Of a stretch of 64,000 nucleotides of DNA, positions 16,273 through 24,337 are shown piece after piece. The stretch lies in assembly GCA_900554515.1 (NCBI GenBank), contig USHN01000003.1:75007-139006 (forward strand). The letters are read 5' to 3'. This stretch comes from an uncultured Acidaminococcus sp. (GTDB lineage Bacteria; Bacillota; Negativicutes; Acidaminococcales; Acidaminococcaceae). Within the stretch, counting starts at the first letter, position 1; every line of letters starts with the position of its first letter. The notes beneath the pieces were generated by a model. It saw nothing but the letters and a program-made list of their open reading frames with translations. It did not search any database and was not told the origin of the DNA. Made by a program: the position numbers and the translations under genes.

Positions 16273-16500
16273 TTAATCAATATCAACAATGACTTTGACG
16301 TTTTCACGGGTAGCGGCTGCTTTCATCACCAAACGAATCGCCTTGGCAATGCGGCCCTGTTTACCGATCACTTTACCCATATCTTCCGGTGCCACGTGGA
16401 GTTTGAGGGTAACCGCAGAACCGGATTTTTCCTCCTCCACCTGCACCGCGGAGGGCTGACTCACGATAGCCTTAGCAATGACCTCAACTATCTCTTTCAT
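16273..16500 (-). CDS. khpA: KH-domain RNA-binding protein KhpA (YlqC)
   Basis: A 75-residue protein that is a single KH domain with the GKQGRIAKAIR variant of the GxxG loop. In Gram-positive bacteria KhpA partners with KhpB/Jag as a global RNA binder linked to cell division. It sits immediately after rpsP, its usual place. Confidence 0.92.
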   Translation of the reverse strand: MKEIVEVIAKAIVSQPSAVQVEEEKSGSAVTLKLHVAPEDMGKVIGKQGRIAKAIRLVMKAAATRENVKVIVDID

Positions 16501-16511
16501 AGCCTGCCTCC

Positions 16512-16784
16512 TTATTTCGCTGCCTTATCATCAGCCAGTTTGGTCATCAGACCTTGCTTGCTGAACATGGAGCGAACCGTATCCGTCGGTTTTGCACCCT
16601 TTTTCATCCAGGAAAGAGCCTTTTCTTCATCGATGGTTACCACAGCAGGATCCACCGTAGAATCATAAGTTCCTACCGTTTCAATGAAACGACCATCCCG
16701 GGGGAAGCGCTCATCCGCAACTACGATACGATAGAACGGGCGTTTTTTTGCACCCATACGTTTCAGACGAATTTTAACTGCCAC
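16512..16784 (-). CDS. rpsP: 30S ribosomal protein S16 (GTG start)
   Basis: A 90-residue S16 protein, beginning AVKIRLKRMGAKKRPFYRIVVAD. The start is taken as the GTG at 16784 because it lies 6 bases after AAGGAGGTG and gives the standard N-terminus; a second GTG three codons upstream falls inside the ribosome-binding site. The C-terminal tail beyond WMKKGAKPTDTVR is short and basic. Confidence 0.96.
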   Translation of the reverse strand: MAVKIRLKRMGAKKRPFYRIVVADERFPRDGRFIETVGTYDSTVDPAVVTIDEEKALSWMKKGAKPTDTVRSMFSKQGLMTKLADDKAAK

Positions 16785-16811
16785 AATTTTCACCTCCTTA
16801 TAAGGATCTAT

Positions 16812-18158
16812 TTATTGCAGGAACGGCAGTTTGAGTCTGCCCTTCCGTGCATACTTGTTCATGCCCTGCATGGTTTTCATCAGCTTCTTGCTTTCCTCAA
16901 ACTGCTTCAGGAGCCGGTTTACATCCTGTACTCTCTGTCCACAGCCTTTGGCAATCCGCTGCCTGCGGGACCCGTTGATAATGCGGGGATCCCGTCGCTC
17001 TTTCGGCGTCATGGAAGTAATGATGGCTTCCAGGCGGCGTACTTCTTTGCCGTCCAGGTCAACCCCTTCCAGCTGCTTTGCGAATTTCCCCATGCCAGGG
17101 ATCATACTGAGAATGGATTCTAAGGAACCCAGTTTTTTCACCTGTTTCATCTGTTCCAGGAACATATCCAGGGTGAATTCATTTTTCTTCATGGCCTCGG
17201 CCATCTTTTTGGCCTGGTCCACGTCTACGGCTTCCTGGGCTTTTTCAATCAGGGAGAGGACATCCCCCATCCCCAGGATCCGGGAAGCCATACGGTCCGG
17301 ATAAAAGGGCTGCAGGGCATCTAATTTTTCCCCCATACCCACAAATTTTACCGGGCAGCCTGCTACGGCTTTTACAGAAAGAACCGCCCCGCCCCGGGCG
17401 TCGCCATCCAGTTTAGTCACCACAAGACCGGTAATGCCGAGGGCTTTATTAAAGGCGTCTGCCACCGTTACGGCATCCTGCCCTATCATGGCATCCACCA
17501 CCAGGAGAATATCATCCGGGGAAACAGCGCTTTTGATCTCCTTGAGTTCATTCATCAGCGCTTCGTCCACATGGAGCCGCCCGGCTGTATCAATGATAAT
17601 GGTATCACACAGCAGGTCATTGGCCTTTGTCAGGGACTGTTTGGCGATTTCCACAGGGGATACCTGATCTCCCATGGCAAAGACAGGCATATTCAGCTGT
17701 TTGCCGATAACTTCCAGCTGGGTAATGGCAGCAGGCCGATAAATATCCCCGGCAACCAACAGCGGCTTTTTTCCGTTTTTGCGCAGATAATTGGCCAGCT
17801 TTCCTACCGTGGTGGTTTTACCAGCGCCCTGGAGCCCCACCAGCATAATGATGGTAGGCGGCGTGGAAGAAATATTTAACTTGCTCTGGGTGCCGCCTAA
17901 AAGGGCAATTAACTCCTCATGGACGACTTTGATAATGCTTTGCCCGGCGGTCAGTCCGGCAGTTACCTGCTGCCCCTCTACCCGTTCTTTAATCTTTTGG
18001 GTAAATTCCTTGACCACCTTAAAATTAACATCCGCTTCCAAAAGCGCCAGACGGACTTCCCGCAGGGCTGCCTTCAGATCCTGCTCCGAAATGGTTTTCT
18101 GCCCCCGAAGCTTTTGGATGGCCGCTGTTAATTTGTCTGTGAGTATTTCAAAAGCCAT
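16812..18158 (-). CDS. ffh: Signal recognition particle protein Ffh
   Basis: A 448-residue SRP54 GTPase that binds signal sequences on nascent membrane proteins together with 4.5S RNA. The N domain spans residues 1-95; the G domain carries GLQGAGKTTTVGKLA, DTAGRLH and TKLDGDARGG; the M domain from about 300 includes the RNA-binding INGSRRQRIAKGCG and Met-rich stretches. It follows ylxM by 2 bases and precedes rpsP, as in Bacillus. Confidence 0.97.
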   Translation of the reverse strand: MAFEILTDKLTAAIQKLRGQKTISEQDLKAALREVRLALLEADVNFKVVKEFTQKIKERVEGQQVTAGLTAGQSIIKVVHEELIALLGGTQSKLNISSTPPTIIMLVGLQGAGKTTTVGKLANYLRKNGKKPLLVAGDIYRPAAITQLEVIGKQLNMPVFAMGDQVSPVEIAKQSLTKANDLLCDTIIIDTAGRLHVDEALMNELKEIKSAVSPDDILLVVDAMIGQDAVTVADAFNKALGITGLVVTKLDGDARGGAVLSVKAVAGCPVKFVGMGEKLDALQPFYPDRMASRILGMGDVLSLIEKAQEAVDVDQAKKMAEAMKKNEFTLDMFLEQMKQVKKLGSLESILSMIPGMGKFAKQLEGVDLDGKEVRRLEAIITSMTPKERRDPRIINGSRRQRIAKGCGQRVQDVNRLLKQFEESKKLMKTMQGMNKYARKGRLKLPFLQ

Positions 18159-18160
18159 AA

Positions 18161-18505
18161 CTACCTGCTTTCATCCAGCAGTGCCAGCAGAATCTTTTTC
18201 GCTTCCTGCCGGCTGCTGTCTCCGCTGTTGTCCAAAAGTGCCAGTGCGTTACGCAGCTTTTCGCGGATATCGTCTCTTTGCTGCAAAACGTGAAGCCGCG
18301 CCTCGTACCCTTCCAGAGATTTTTCCACTCTCTTTAAGAGATCATATACGGCTTGCCGGCTGCTGCCCGTGTTCTCCCCGATTTCTCCCAGGGAGAGATC
18401 TTCATAAAAGTACGCTTCCATGATGCGTTGTTGTTTCGTCGTCAAAAGCGAACCATACGTATCGTACAGCTCACCAAACCGCACTTTCTTGTGTATGGGA
18501 TCCAT
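18161..18505 (-). CDS. ylxM: YlxM family putative helix-turn-helix protein
   Basis: A 114-residue homologue of YlxM, the small helix-turn-helix protein encoded next to ffh in Firmicutes. The HTH reads LSLGEIGENTGSSRQAVYDLLKRVEKSLE (given as the region of residues 40-68). YlxM has been linked to SRP function in streptococci. The ATG at 18505 is preferred; a GTG four codons upstream has no better ribosome site. Confidence 0.88.
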   Translation of the reverse strand: MDPIHKKVRFGELYDTYGSLLTTKQQRIMEAYFYEDLSLGEIGENTGSSRQAVYDLLKRVEKSLEGYEARLHVLQQRDDIREKLRNALALLDNSGDSSRQEAKKILLALLDESR

Positions 18506-18664
18506 GACCAATATCACCAGGTGCTATTCTACACTGCTGAAAAAATAATGTCAAGTATTTTTCCTTGACATTAGAGTGTTCAAATATTTTTCGAATTTTA
18601 GCCGCATTTCTTCTGCAATGCCATTTTATACTATGATTTTATCATAGGGAAAGGATTTTTGGGC

Positions 18665-19606
18665 ATGCGTTTTCTTTGGGATTTTTTGAAATATCTGGTG
18701 CTCCTAGTGCTGTTGCTGTTATTGGGAGCCGGCTGTTATGCAGGCAACCTGGCCTATCAGGAGCTGTTTTCTGAGCCCTGGGATAAAGTTTTGGGCATCG
18801 AAAATCATCGAAACGACCTAGCTTCCATCCATCAGCTGGAAGCCCAAAACGGATGGCAGAAAATCCAAGTCACCAGTACGGATGGAACCAGACTGACAGG
18901 GACCTACATCCCTATGGGAAGCAAAAAAACGGTGATTATTCTCCACGGTTTGTACCAGAACCGCACCATGAGCGTCCCCTATGCAAGAATTTACCAAAAG
19001 CTAGGCTATAATATTCTAATGCCGGATATCCGGGGGCACGGGGAAAGCGGCGGCCGTACGGATGACTGGGGGATTCACGATATTGAGGACATGAATAGCT
19101 GGGTACGCTGTCTCCACACGAAAACGCCGGACGGAACCATCGGATTCCATGGGATTTCTTTAGGCGCTGCCATGAGTCTTTTGTATGCAGGCAGCGCATC
19201 CGGAAAGAATATGGCTTTTTGCGTCGCCGACAGTTCCTATGGCAATATATTGGAACTGGGCCAGGAAAAACTGCTGCATTTTACGGGAGATCAGCGTCTC
19301 CTCTTAGGGATGGAAATGACAGAGCCATTTTTCCGGGGCGCTTTATACTGCCATACGGGAAAAACGCTGGGGGATTTGGACCCGTTGGAGCAGGTTCGGC
19401 ATATGAAAACCCCTGTTCTCTTTCTCCACGGGGATGTGGACCAGCTGATTCCTCCCCATATTGCAGAAAATCTGCTAAATGCTTGTGCCAGCCCGCAAAA
19501 AAAGCTGGTGTATTTTCAGGGCAGCGGACATGCCACCGCTATCGGGGACAACCCGGAAGGCTATGTGACCGCCATAGAGGACTTTTTACAAAGCAGCAAA
19601 TTATAA
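18665..19606 (+). CDS. Membrane-anchored alpha/beta hydrolase
   Basis: A 313-residue hydrolase of the BAAT/FSH2-like group of alpha/beta hydrolases. A single N-terminal membrane helix (about residues 6-28) anchors it, with the catalytic domain probably outside. The oxyanion segment is IILHGLYQNR, the nucleophile Ser lies in GFHGISLGAAM, the acid in HGDVDQLIP and the base in GSGHATAIG. The ATG at 18665 is preceded by AAAGGA. The substrate is unknown. It is divergent from ylxM and converges with the SDR gene, whose stop region overlaps by 6 bases. Confidence 0.85.
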   Translation: MRFLWDFLKYLVLLVLLLLLGAGCYAGNLAYQELFSEPWDKVLGIENHRNDLASIHQLEAQNGWQKIQVTSTDGTRLTGTYIPMGSKKTVIILHGLYQNRTMSVPYARIYQKLGYNILMPDIRGHGESGGRTDDWGIHDIEDMNSWVRCLHTKTPDGTIGFHGISLGAAMSLLYAGSASGKNMAFCVADSSYGNILELGQEKLLHFTGDQRLLLGMEMTEPFFRGALYCHTGKTLGDLDPLEQVRHMKTPVLFLHGDVDQLIPPHIAENLLNACASPQKKLVYFQGSGHATAIGDNPEGYVTAIEDFLQSSKL

Positions 19607-20434
19607 CCGCCGCATGACCCAGCGCGCCAGGGTATCAAAAAGTTCCGTAGGCAAAAGCGCATGAGCCCAAAAGATCAGGTACGCATCCAGGCCAATGAAA
19701 TATCGGGACTGGGGACGGGCGGAGCGAGCGGCCAGAAAAATCGTCCGTGCCACTTTTTTCGGACTGGTAAGCCACTTTTTCTGATACAACCGGCGCATGC
19801 CCCGGGCAGCTTTTGCACAAGGCAGCGCATTGGGACCATTTTTGCTGGCATTTTCCAAATGGTCCGCGGCAATCATCCCCCAGCCCGTTTTAACAAGCCC
19901 TGGTTCCACCAGCACCACACGAATCCCCATGTCTTTGAGTTCCATCCGGAGGGCATCGCTAAGAGCTTCCAAGGCATATTTGCTGGCATGGTACCAGCCT
20001 CCATAAGGCCCCGTGACCCGCCCGGCAATGGAAGAAACCATCACAATCCGGCCATGATGCTGCCTGCGAAATACCGGCAGCACATACTGAATCAGCCGAA
20101 CAGGGCCTAATACATTTACATCCAGCTGATACTGGGCTTCTTGCAGCGGCACATCCTCGATAGCACCATACGATCCGTATCCTGCATTGTTAATCAAAAT
20201 ATCCAAAGTCCCTTGCTGCCGCAAAATCTGCTGCAGCGCCTGTTCACAGGAATAGGGCTTAGTTACATCCAGCTGCAGGGGAATCACCCCATACTGGCTC
20301 AGTTCATTGACTTTATCCCACTGCCTGGCGGCGCCGTACACCGTGAATCCGGTTTTTGCCAGTAATATAGCGGTTTCCCGCCCAATTCCACCACTGGCGC
20401 CGGTAAGCAGTACCACTTGTTTTTCTCCTGCCAT
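19601..20434 (-). CDS. Short-chain dehydrogenase/reductase
   Basis: A 277-residue classical SDR. It shows the cofactor loop TGASGGIGRE (residues 10-19), NNAGYGSYG (about 89), the catalytic Ser in MVSSIAGRVTG and the YHASK Tyr/Lys pair. The Arg/Trp-containing AARQWDK after the second strand favours NADPH. The C-terminal extension, with a hydrophobic LDAYLIFWAHALLP helix, is typical of retinol-dehydrogenase-like SDRs that associate with membranes. The substrate is not evident. Confidence 0.88.
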   Translation of the reverse strand: MAGEKQVVLLTGASGGIGRETAILLAKTGFTVYGAARQWDKVNELSQYGVIPLQLDVTKPYSCEQALQQILRQQGTLDILINNAGYGSYGAIEDVPLQEAQYQLDVNVLGPVRLIQYVLPVFRRQHHGRIVMVSSIAGRVTGPYGGWYHASKYALEALSDALRMELKDMGIRVVLVEPGLVKTGWGMIAADHLENASKNGPNALPCAKAARGMRRLYQKKWLTSPKKVARTIFLAARSARPQSRYFIGLDAYLIFWAHALLPTELFDTLARWVMRRL

Positions 20435-20597
20435 ATACTAACTCCTTAGTCCCTTTTCTTTTTCTTTTTTATTATAGTAAGTTTCCAGACCCGGCGCAAA
20501 TTTTTCTGTTAGGCGATTTTTCTGCTTGTATCTGCCACACCACCCCGTTTTTACCCGATTTCGTAAAAAAAGTTCCTCGTTGGAGCAAGAAATAGGC

Positions 20598-20603
20598 TAT
20601 AAT
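20598..20603 (+). promoter_or_regulatory. Probable -10 box of the secreted-protein gene
   Basis: A perfect TATAAT lies 37 bases before the start at 20640; no convincing -35 hexamer sits 16-18 bases upstream. AAGGAGG follows just before the ATG. Confidence 0.4.
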
Positions 20604-20639
20604 ATAACCAATAAAGTAAATTTTTAAGGAGGCTGTCCT

Positions 20640-21536
20640 ATGAAAATTTTTAATAAGCTTCGTATACTGGGCGTAGCAGCAGCATTCGTTCTGCTGGTAA
20701 GTCCACTGGCCCATGCTGCCAGCAAACCCGGATTGGATGAGATTCTGAAAGCAGAGGCACTTTTAGATAAAGCACCGGCGGTACAATACAATCTCAAAGC
20801 CGCATTTCTCACGCCCATTCTAACTGGTAACATCATCACAGACGGCCAACTTCAGGACCAAAAAGAAAAAGACGCCCCGGCTCAGATAAAAACGCAAGGC
20901 AAGGGAACGGTAACAATCGTTACGCTGGGGGCCAAAAAGCCAGTGGAACAGAATTTTACCTTCTACGCCGTGCAGAAGGGGAATACCCTGGAAGAATACG
21001 TCCATGATGGCAAAACCTGGAAGAAAGTCAGTATTCCTTTTACAGTCCCCACGGAAAAAGAAGTCCAACAAGCCACGGATGCCTTTAAGAAAACTGTGAA
21101 ATCCACAAAAATAGTCAGCGATAAAGGCAACAGCAAAGTCATTGATGTTACGCTGGACAGCAAGAAGCTTTTCCAGACAGATAAACGAAATGCTAAGACC
21201 GAAGGCCAAAAAGCAATCAAAAAGGCATTGAAAAAAATGGGGGACTTGACCTACCGGACCGTGATTGATAAGAAATCCGGCAGGCTCGTGGGCCTTTCTA
21301 TGGATCTCACCCCATTACTCCGGACATCTGGTAAAGAACTGCTGGAAGCAGCCGCCCTCTCTGGTCAGGTCACTCCCCAGCAGCAGGAAATGGCCCAGGC
21401 GTTTTTAAGCAGTTCTACCCTGCAATTTGAACTATCCTTTGCGTATGATAAAGGCACGGATATCGTCCTTCCGGAAGCGGCAAAAAACGCTACAGAAATA
21501 AAAGGAAAAGCCGTGGGCACAAAGGCGCTGCACTAA
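20640..21536 (+). CDS. Secreted protein of unknown function, LolA/LppX-like fold suspected
   Basis: A 298-residue exported protein with a Sec signal peptide (residues 1-26, ending AHAA) and no lipobox. The mature part alternates short beta strands and Lys-rich turns (for example EYVHDGKTWKKVSIPF and TYRTVIDKKSGRLVGLSMDL). That pattern recalls the half-barrel of LolA/LppX-like or DUF6612-type proteins, in which pairs of strands report on 'outcome of treatment' repeats. No catalytic motif is seen. It stands alone with its own promoter and terminator. The function is unknown. Confidence 0.75.
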   Translation: MKIFNKLRILGVAAAFVLLVSPLAHAASKPGLDEILKAEALLDKAPAVQYNLKAAFLTPILTGNIITDGQLQDQKEKDAPAQIKTQGKGTVTIVTLGAKKPVEQNFTFYAVQKGNTLEEYVHDGKTWKKVSIPFTVPTEKEVQQATDAFKKTVKSTKIVSDKGNSKVIDVTLDSKKLFQTDKRNAKTEGQKAIKKALKKMGDLTYRTVIDKKSGRLVGLSMDLTPLLRTSGKELLEAAALSGQVTPQQQEMAQAFLSSSTLQFELSFAYDKGTDIVLPEAAKNATEIKGKAVGTKALH

Positions 21537-21542
21537 CAAAAC

Positions 21543-21576
21543 GACCGACAGAAAACATTCCTGTCGGTCTCTTATT
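21543..21576. terminator. Bidirectional terminator between convergent genes
   Basis: GACCGACAG and CTGTCGGTC pair around a short loop and run into CTCTTATT on the plus strand. It ends the secreted-protein gene and overlaps the stop of the convergent gene at 21572. Confidence 0.65.
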
Positions 21577-21991
21577 CTGCAAAAAGGCTCTCTTCCCGGG
21601 GAGTCTTCTTTTTTTGTTCTTCTTTCTCCGGCTCCTCGCTGCGTCCTTCCTCTCTTGCCATGGTAAACAGCGTTTCTCCGCCATACAAGACTTTTCTCCG
21701 GGCCTGAGTCAGTTTCTTTTCCCACCGCACGCCGTGGCGGGTGTATTTTTTCAGCAACTGGCTTTTGGGGTTGGTTTCCTTATTCAGGTTATCCAAGCCA
21801 TACGCTTCGGTAATCATTTTGCCCAGCACGGAATTGACACTGCTCTGGCTGCTTTCTTTCAAAACTTCCTGATACTCCTGATATAGCACCGGTTCGTTTT
21901 CCAGGAACAGGAAGACTGCATCCGTAATCTGGCGGGTAAACTGGTTCAGTAGCTTCTTTCCCAGCTGCTCCGCTTTTTGATTCCTTGCCAT
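21572..21991 (-). CDS. Conserved-looking hypothetical protein
   Basis: A 139-residue cytoplasmic protein without recognised domain. The first 90 residues are helical (LGKKLLNQFTRQITDAVFLF, ENEPVLYQEYQEVLKESSQ, SVLGKMITEAYGLDN). The last 30 are a Glu/Lys-rich, probably disordered tail. It is 12 bases after thiE and may be the last gene of the thi operon, although nothing in it suggests a thiamine role. Confidence 0.6.
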   Translation of the reverse strand: MARNQKAEQLGKKLLNQFTRQITDAVFLFLENEPVLYQEYQEVLKESSQSSVNSVLGKMITEAYGLDNLNKETNPKSQLLKKYTRHGVRWEKKLTQARRKVLYGGETLFTMAREEGRSEEPEKEEQKKKTPREESLFAE

Positions 21992-22003
21992 ACGCTTTCT
22001 CCG

Positions 22004-22636
22004 TTATTTTCCATAGGCCGCAGCTGCTTTTTTCAGGCGATGCACCGTGGCTGTAATATCGTCTGCTCCCAGGATCCCGCTGATCATGGCGCACCCCGCC
22101 GCTCCCTGTGCAAGGACTTCCTGATATTGGGCTTCATGGATTCCGCCGATGCCCACTACAGGGATGTGCACGGTTTCTGTGATCTTGCGCAGCATCCCTG
22201 CGGGCAGTAGTTTAGCGTCTTTCTTGCTGCCTGTGGGATACAGTGCACCCACGCCCAGATACGCAGCACCGGCTTTTTCTGCTGCTACTGCCTCTTCCAA
22301 ATTATGGGCAGAAATCCCTATCACAGCCTCCGGCCCTAACAGCTGCTGTGCTTTAGTAATGGCATCATCATCCTGCCCCAGATGAACTCCGGCACAGCCG
22401 AGCGCTTTAGCCACTTCAATCTGATCATCAATCAAAAGCGGCACTCCATAGCATCTGCACAGGGCGAGCATTTTTTGCCCTTCAAGAAGCAGCTCTTCTG
22501 GCGTCAGTGTCTTTTCTCTCAGCTGTACCAAAGTCACGCCAGCCTGCAGGGCTTCTTCCACCGCAGCGTAAAAGTTCCGTCCTCTAAGACAATGCCGATC
22601 CGTTACCAGATATACACTGTAATCAATGTTCTGCAT
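22004..22636 (-). CDS. thiE: Thiamine-phosphate synthase
   Basis: A 210-residue ThiE, which joins HMP-diphosphate and thiazole phosphate to make thiamine phosphate. Key stretches: VYLVTDRH, TLVQLREKTL, LLIDDQIEVAKALGCAGVHLGQDD, IGISAHNLEEA and GVGALYPTGSKKDA, ending with VVGIGGI. The start at 22636 overlaps the end of thiM by 14 bases, so the two are coupled. Confidence 0.95.
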   Translation of the reverse strand: MQNIDYSVYLVTDRHCLRGRNFYAAVEEALQAGVTLVQLREKTLTPEELLLEGQKMLALCRCYGVPLLIDDQIEVAKALGCAGVHLGQDDDAITKAQQLLGPEAVIGISAHNLEEAVAAEKAGAAYLGVGALYPTGSKKDAKLLPAGMLRKITETVHIPVVGIGGIHEAQYQEVLAQGAAGCAMISGILGADDITATVHRLKKAAAAYGK

Positions 22637-23435
22637 CCCAGCCTCCCTGAAACTTTTCCAGCAATTCCTGTCCGTCAGTTTGGTAAATGGCATCCAAAAG
22701 GGCCATCCGGAAAGACCCCGGTCCCTGGCAAGCCTTTTCGGCCTTTTCTGCGGCTACATTCATCAGTGTCAATCCCCACAAGGCGCCTTCCAGCGGCGTA
22801 TCTGCTACCGCAATCCCTGCTGCCATAAGGCTTCCCGTCATGCACCCGGCTCCGGTGATTTTTTGCTGGTAGAAAGATCCATTCCGGGCAAGCAGGCTGC
22901 GTTTTCCGTCACTTAGGGCATCCGTAGGGCCGGTGATAACCGCCACACAGGAAAACTTACAGGCCAGTTCTTTGGCCAGTTTTCCTGGCAGCGCATCCGG
23001 CAGGGAATCCACCCCCCGCCCTTCCATGGATCCATTTTCTTCCAAAAGAGAACGGGCTTCTGCGCCATTGCCTTTTAGTACAGCGACCCCTTCCGCCAAA
23101 AGAAGCAGGGCCGTTTCACGACGCAACGGTGATGTCATAGTTCCTACTGGGTCCAGCAGTACAGGGACCTGGCAGACCTTAGCCCAGCGTGCTGCTTTTG
23201 CCATAGCTTCCCCATGGGCAGCGCTGAAAGTCCCCAGATTGCACACCAGGGCATCTGCCTTGTCTACCGCATCTTCCACTTCCTCTGGGGAATCCGTCAT
23301 CATGGGTAAAGCCCCCGCCGCAAGAGCCACATCTGCGCAGAACCCTGCCGTCACATAATTGGTAATATGGTGGAGCAGCGGGCGGCGTGCCTGCACCATC
23401 TCACTGATCCGGGGAAATTTTTTCCAAGGTTCCAT
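22623..23435 (-). CDS. thiM: Hydroxyethylthiazole kinase
   Basis: A 270-residue ThiM, which phosphorylates the thiazole moiety for salvage. It has HHITNYVTAGFCADVALAAGA at the N-terminus, LDPVGTMTSPLRRE, GNGAEARSL, and the anion-hole motif TGAGCMTGSL with the catalytic Cys. The start at 23435 uses a GAAGGAG site made from the last codons of thiD. Confidence 0.95.
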   Translation of the reverse strand: MEPWKKFPRISEMVQARRPLLHHITNYVTAGFCADVALAAGALPMMTDSPEEVEDAVDKADALVCNLGTFSAAHGEAMAKAARWAKVCQVPVLLDPVGTMTSPLRRETALLLLAEGVAVLKGNGAEARSLLEENGSMEGRGVDSLPDALPGKLAKELACKFSCVAVITGPTDALSDGKRSLLARNGSFYQQKITGAGCMTGSLMAAGIAVADTPLEGALWGLTLMNVAAEKAEKACQGPGSFRMALLDAIYQTDGQELLEKFQGGWDAEH

Positions 23436-23440
23436 ACCCT

Positions 23441-24271
23441 TTACTCCTTCAGGCAATCCTCCCAGCCTGCTTTTTCATACAAACTGTAAAAATGGTGAAT
23501 GGGCCCATGCCCGTGCCCCACCGGCAGCCCATGCGCGATCCCCAGCGCCACATAGTCCTTGGCCTGCTGTACCGCTTCTTTCAGGCTACACCCTTTCGCC
23601 AGATTGGCAGCAAGAGCAGACGAGAGACTGCACCCGGTGCCATGGGTATTGGGATTGGCAAAACGAGGGCCTTTAAACCATGTTCCTCTTTTCTGCCCGC
23701 TACTATCACTTTCCAGCAGATAATCATCTGCCGTATCTGTCAGGTGCCCGCCTTTCAGCATCACAGCCTGTACTCCTTGGTCGCAAATAACAGCAGCCGC
23801 TTTTTCCATATCCGCTTCCGTTTTAATTTTAAGATCCGCCAATACTTCCCCTTCCATCATATTGGGCGTAATTAAGGTTCCCAGGGGCAGCAGCTTTTCC
23901 TTCAGATCCTTCCGGGCCTCTTTTTCCAAGAGGTAGGCACCGCTGGTGGCCACCATCACGGGATCAATCACCAAAACTTTAGGCGCATATTGCCGCATTT
24001 TTTCTGCAATTACCTGGATTTGGGGAGAGGCAGATACCATCCCGATTTTTACCCCATCCACCCGAATATCCTGGAACACAGCATCAATCTGTGCCCCGAT
24101 CACTTCCGGATCAATATTCTGGATAGCCGTAACACCGGTGGTATTTTGTGCCGTTACCGCAGTAATTACGCTCATGCCATAACAGCCATTAGCCGCAAAA
24201 GTTTTCAGATCCGCCTGGATACCGGCGCCGCCGGAAGAATCAGACCCAGCAATGGTGAGCAAATGAAACAT
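23441..24271 (-). CDS. thiD: Hydroxymethylpyrimidine (phospho)kinase
   Basis: A 276-residue ribokinase-fold enzyme that phosphorylates HMP and HMP-phosphate. Motifs: LTIAGSDSSGGAGIQADLKT, VTAVTAQNTTGV, DPVMVATSGA, MLKGGHL and NTHGTGCSLSSA (the anion hole with catalytic Asp/Cys region). It heads the thiD-thiM-thiE group. With thiM it makes a salvage pathway; thiC and thiG are not in this window. No TPP riboswitch precedes it: the tkt terminator lies only 20 bases upstream. Confidence 0.95.
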   Translation of the reverse strand: MFHLLTIAGSDSSGGAGIQADLKTFAANGCYGMSVITAVTAQNTTGVTAIQNIDPEVIGAQIDAVFQDIRVDGVKIGMVSASPQIQVIAEKMRQYAPKVLVIDPVMVATSGAYLLEKEARKDLKEKLLPLGTLITPNMMEGEVLADLKIKTEADMEKAAAVICDQGVQAVMLKGGHLTDTADDYLLESDSSGQKRGTWFKGPRFANPNTHGTGCSLSSALAANLAKGCSLKEAVQQAKDYVALGIAHGLPVGHGHGPIHHFYSLYEKAGWEDCLKE

Positions 24272-24291
24272 AGTTACCATCCTTTCTTTGA

Positions 24292-24326
24292 AAAACGGGG
24301 CTGTTGCAACCAAACAGCTCCGTTTT
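24292..24326 (-). terminator. Terminator of tkt, directly ahead of thiD
   Basis: A 14-bp stem with one G-T pair (minus strand AAAACGGAGCTGTT/AACAGCCCCGTTTT, 7-base loop) followed by TTC. It starts 12 bases after the transketolase stop and ends 20 bases before the thiD start, so it could also limit read-through into thi genes. Confidence 0.75.
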
Positions 24327-24337
24327 CTGCATCTTGC

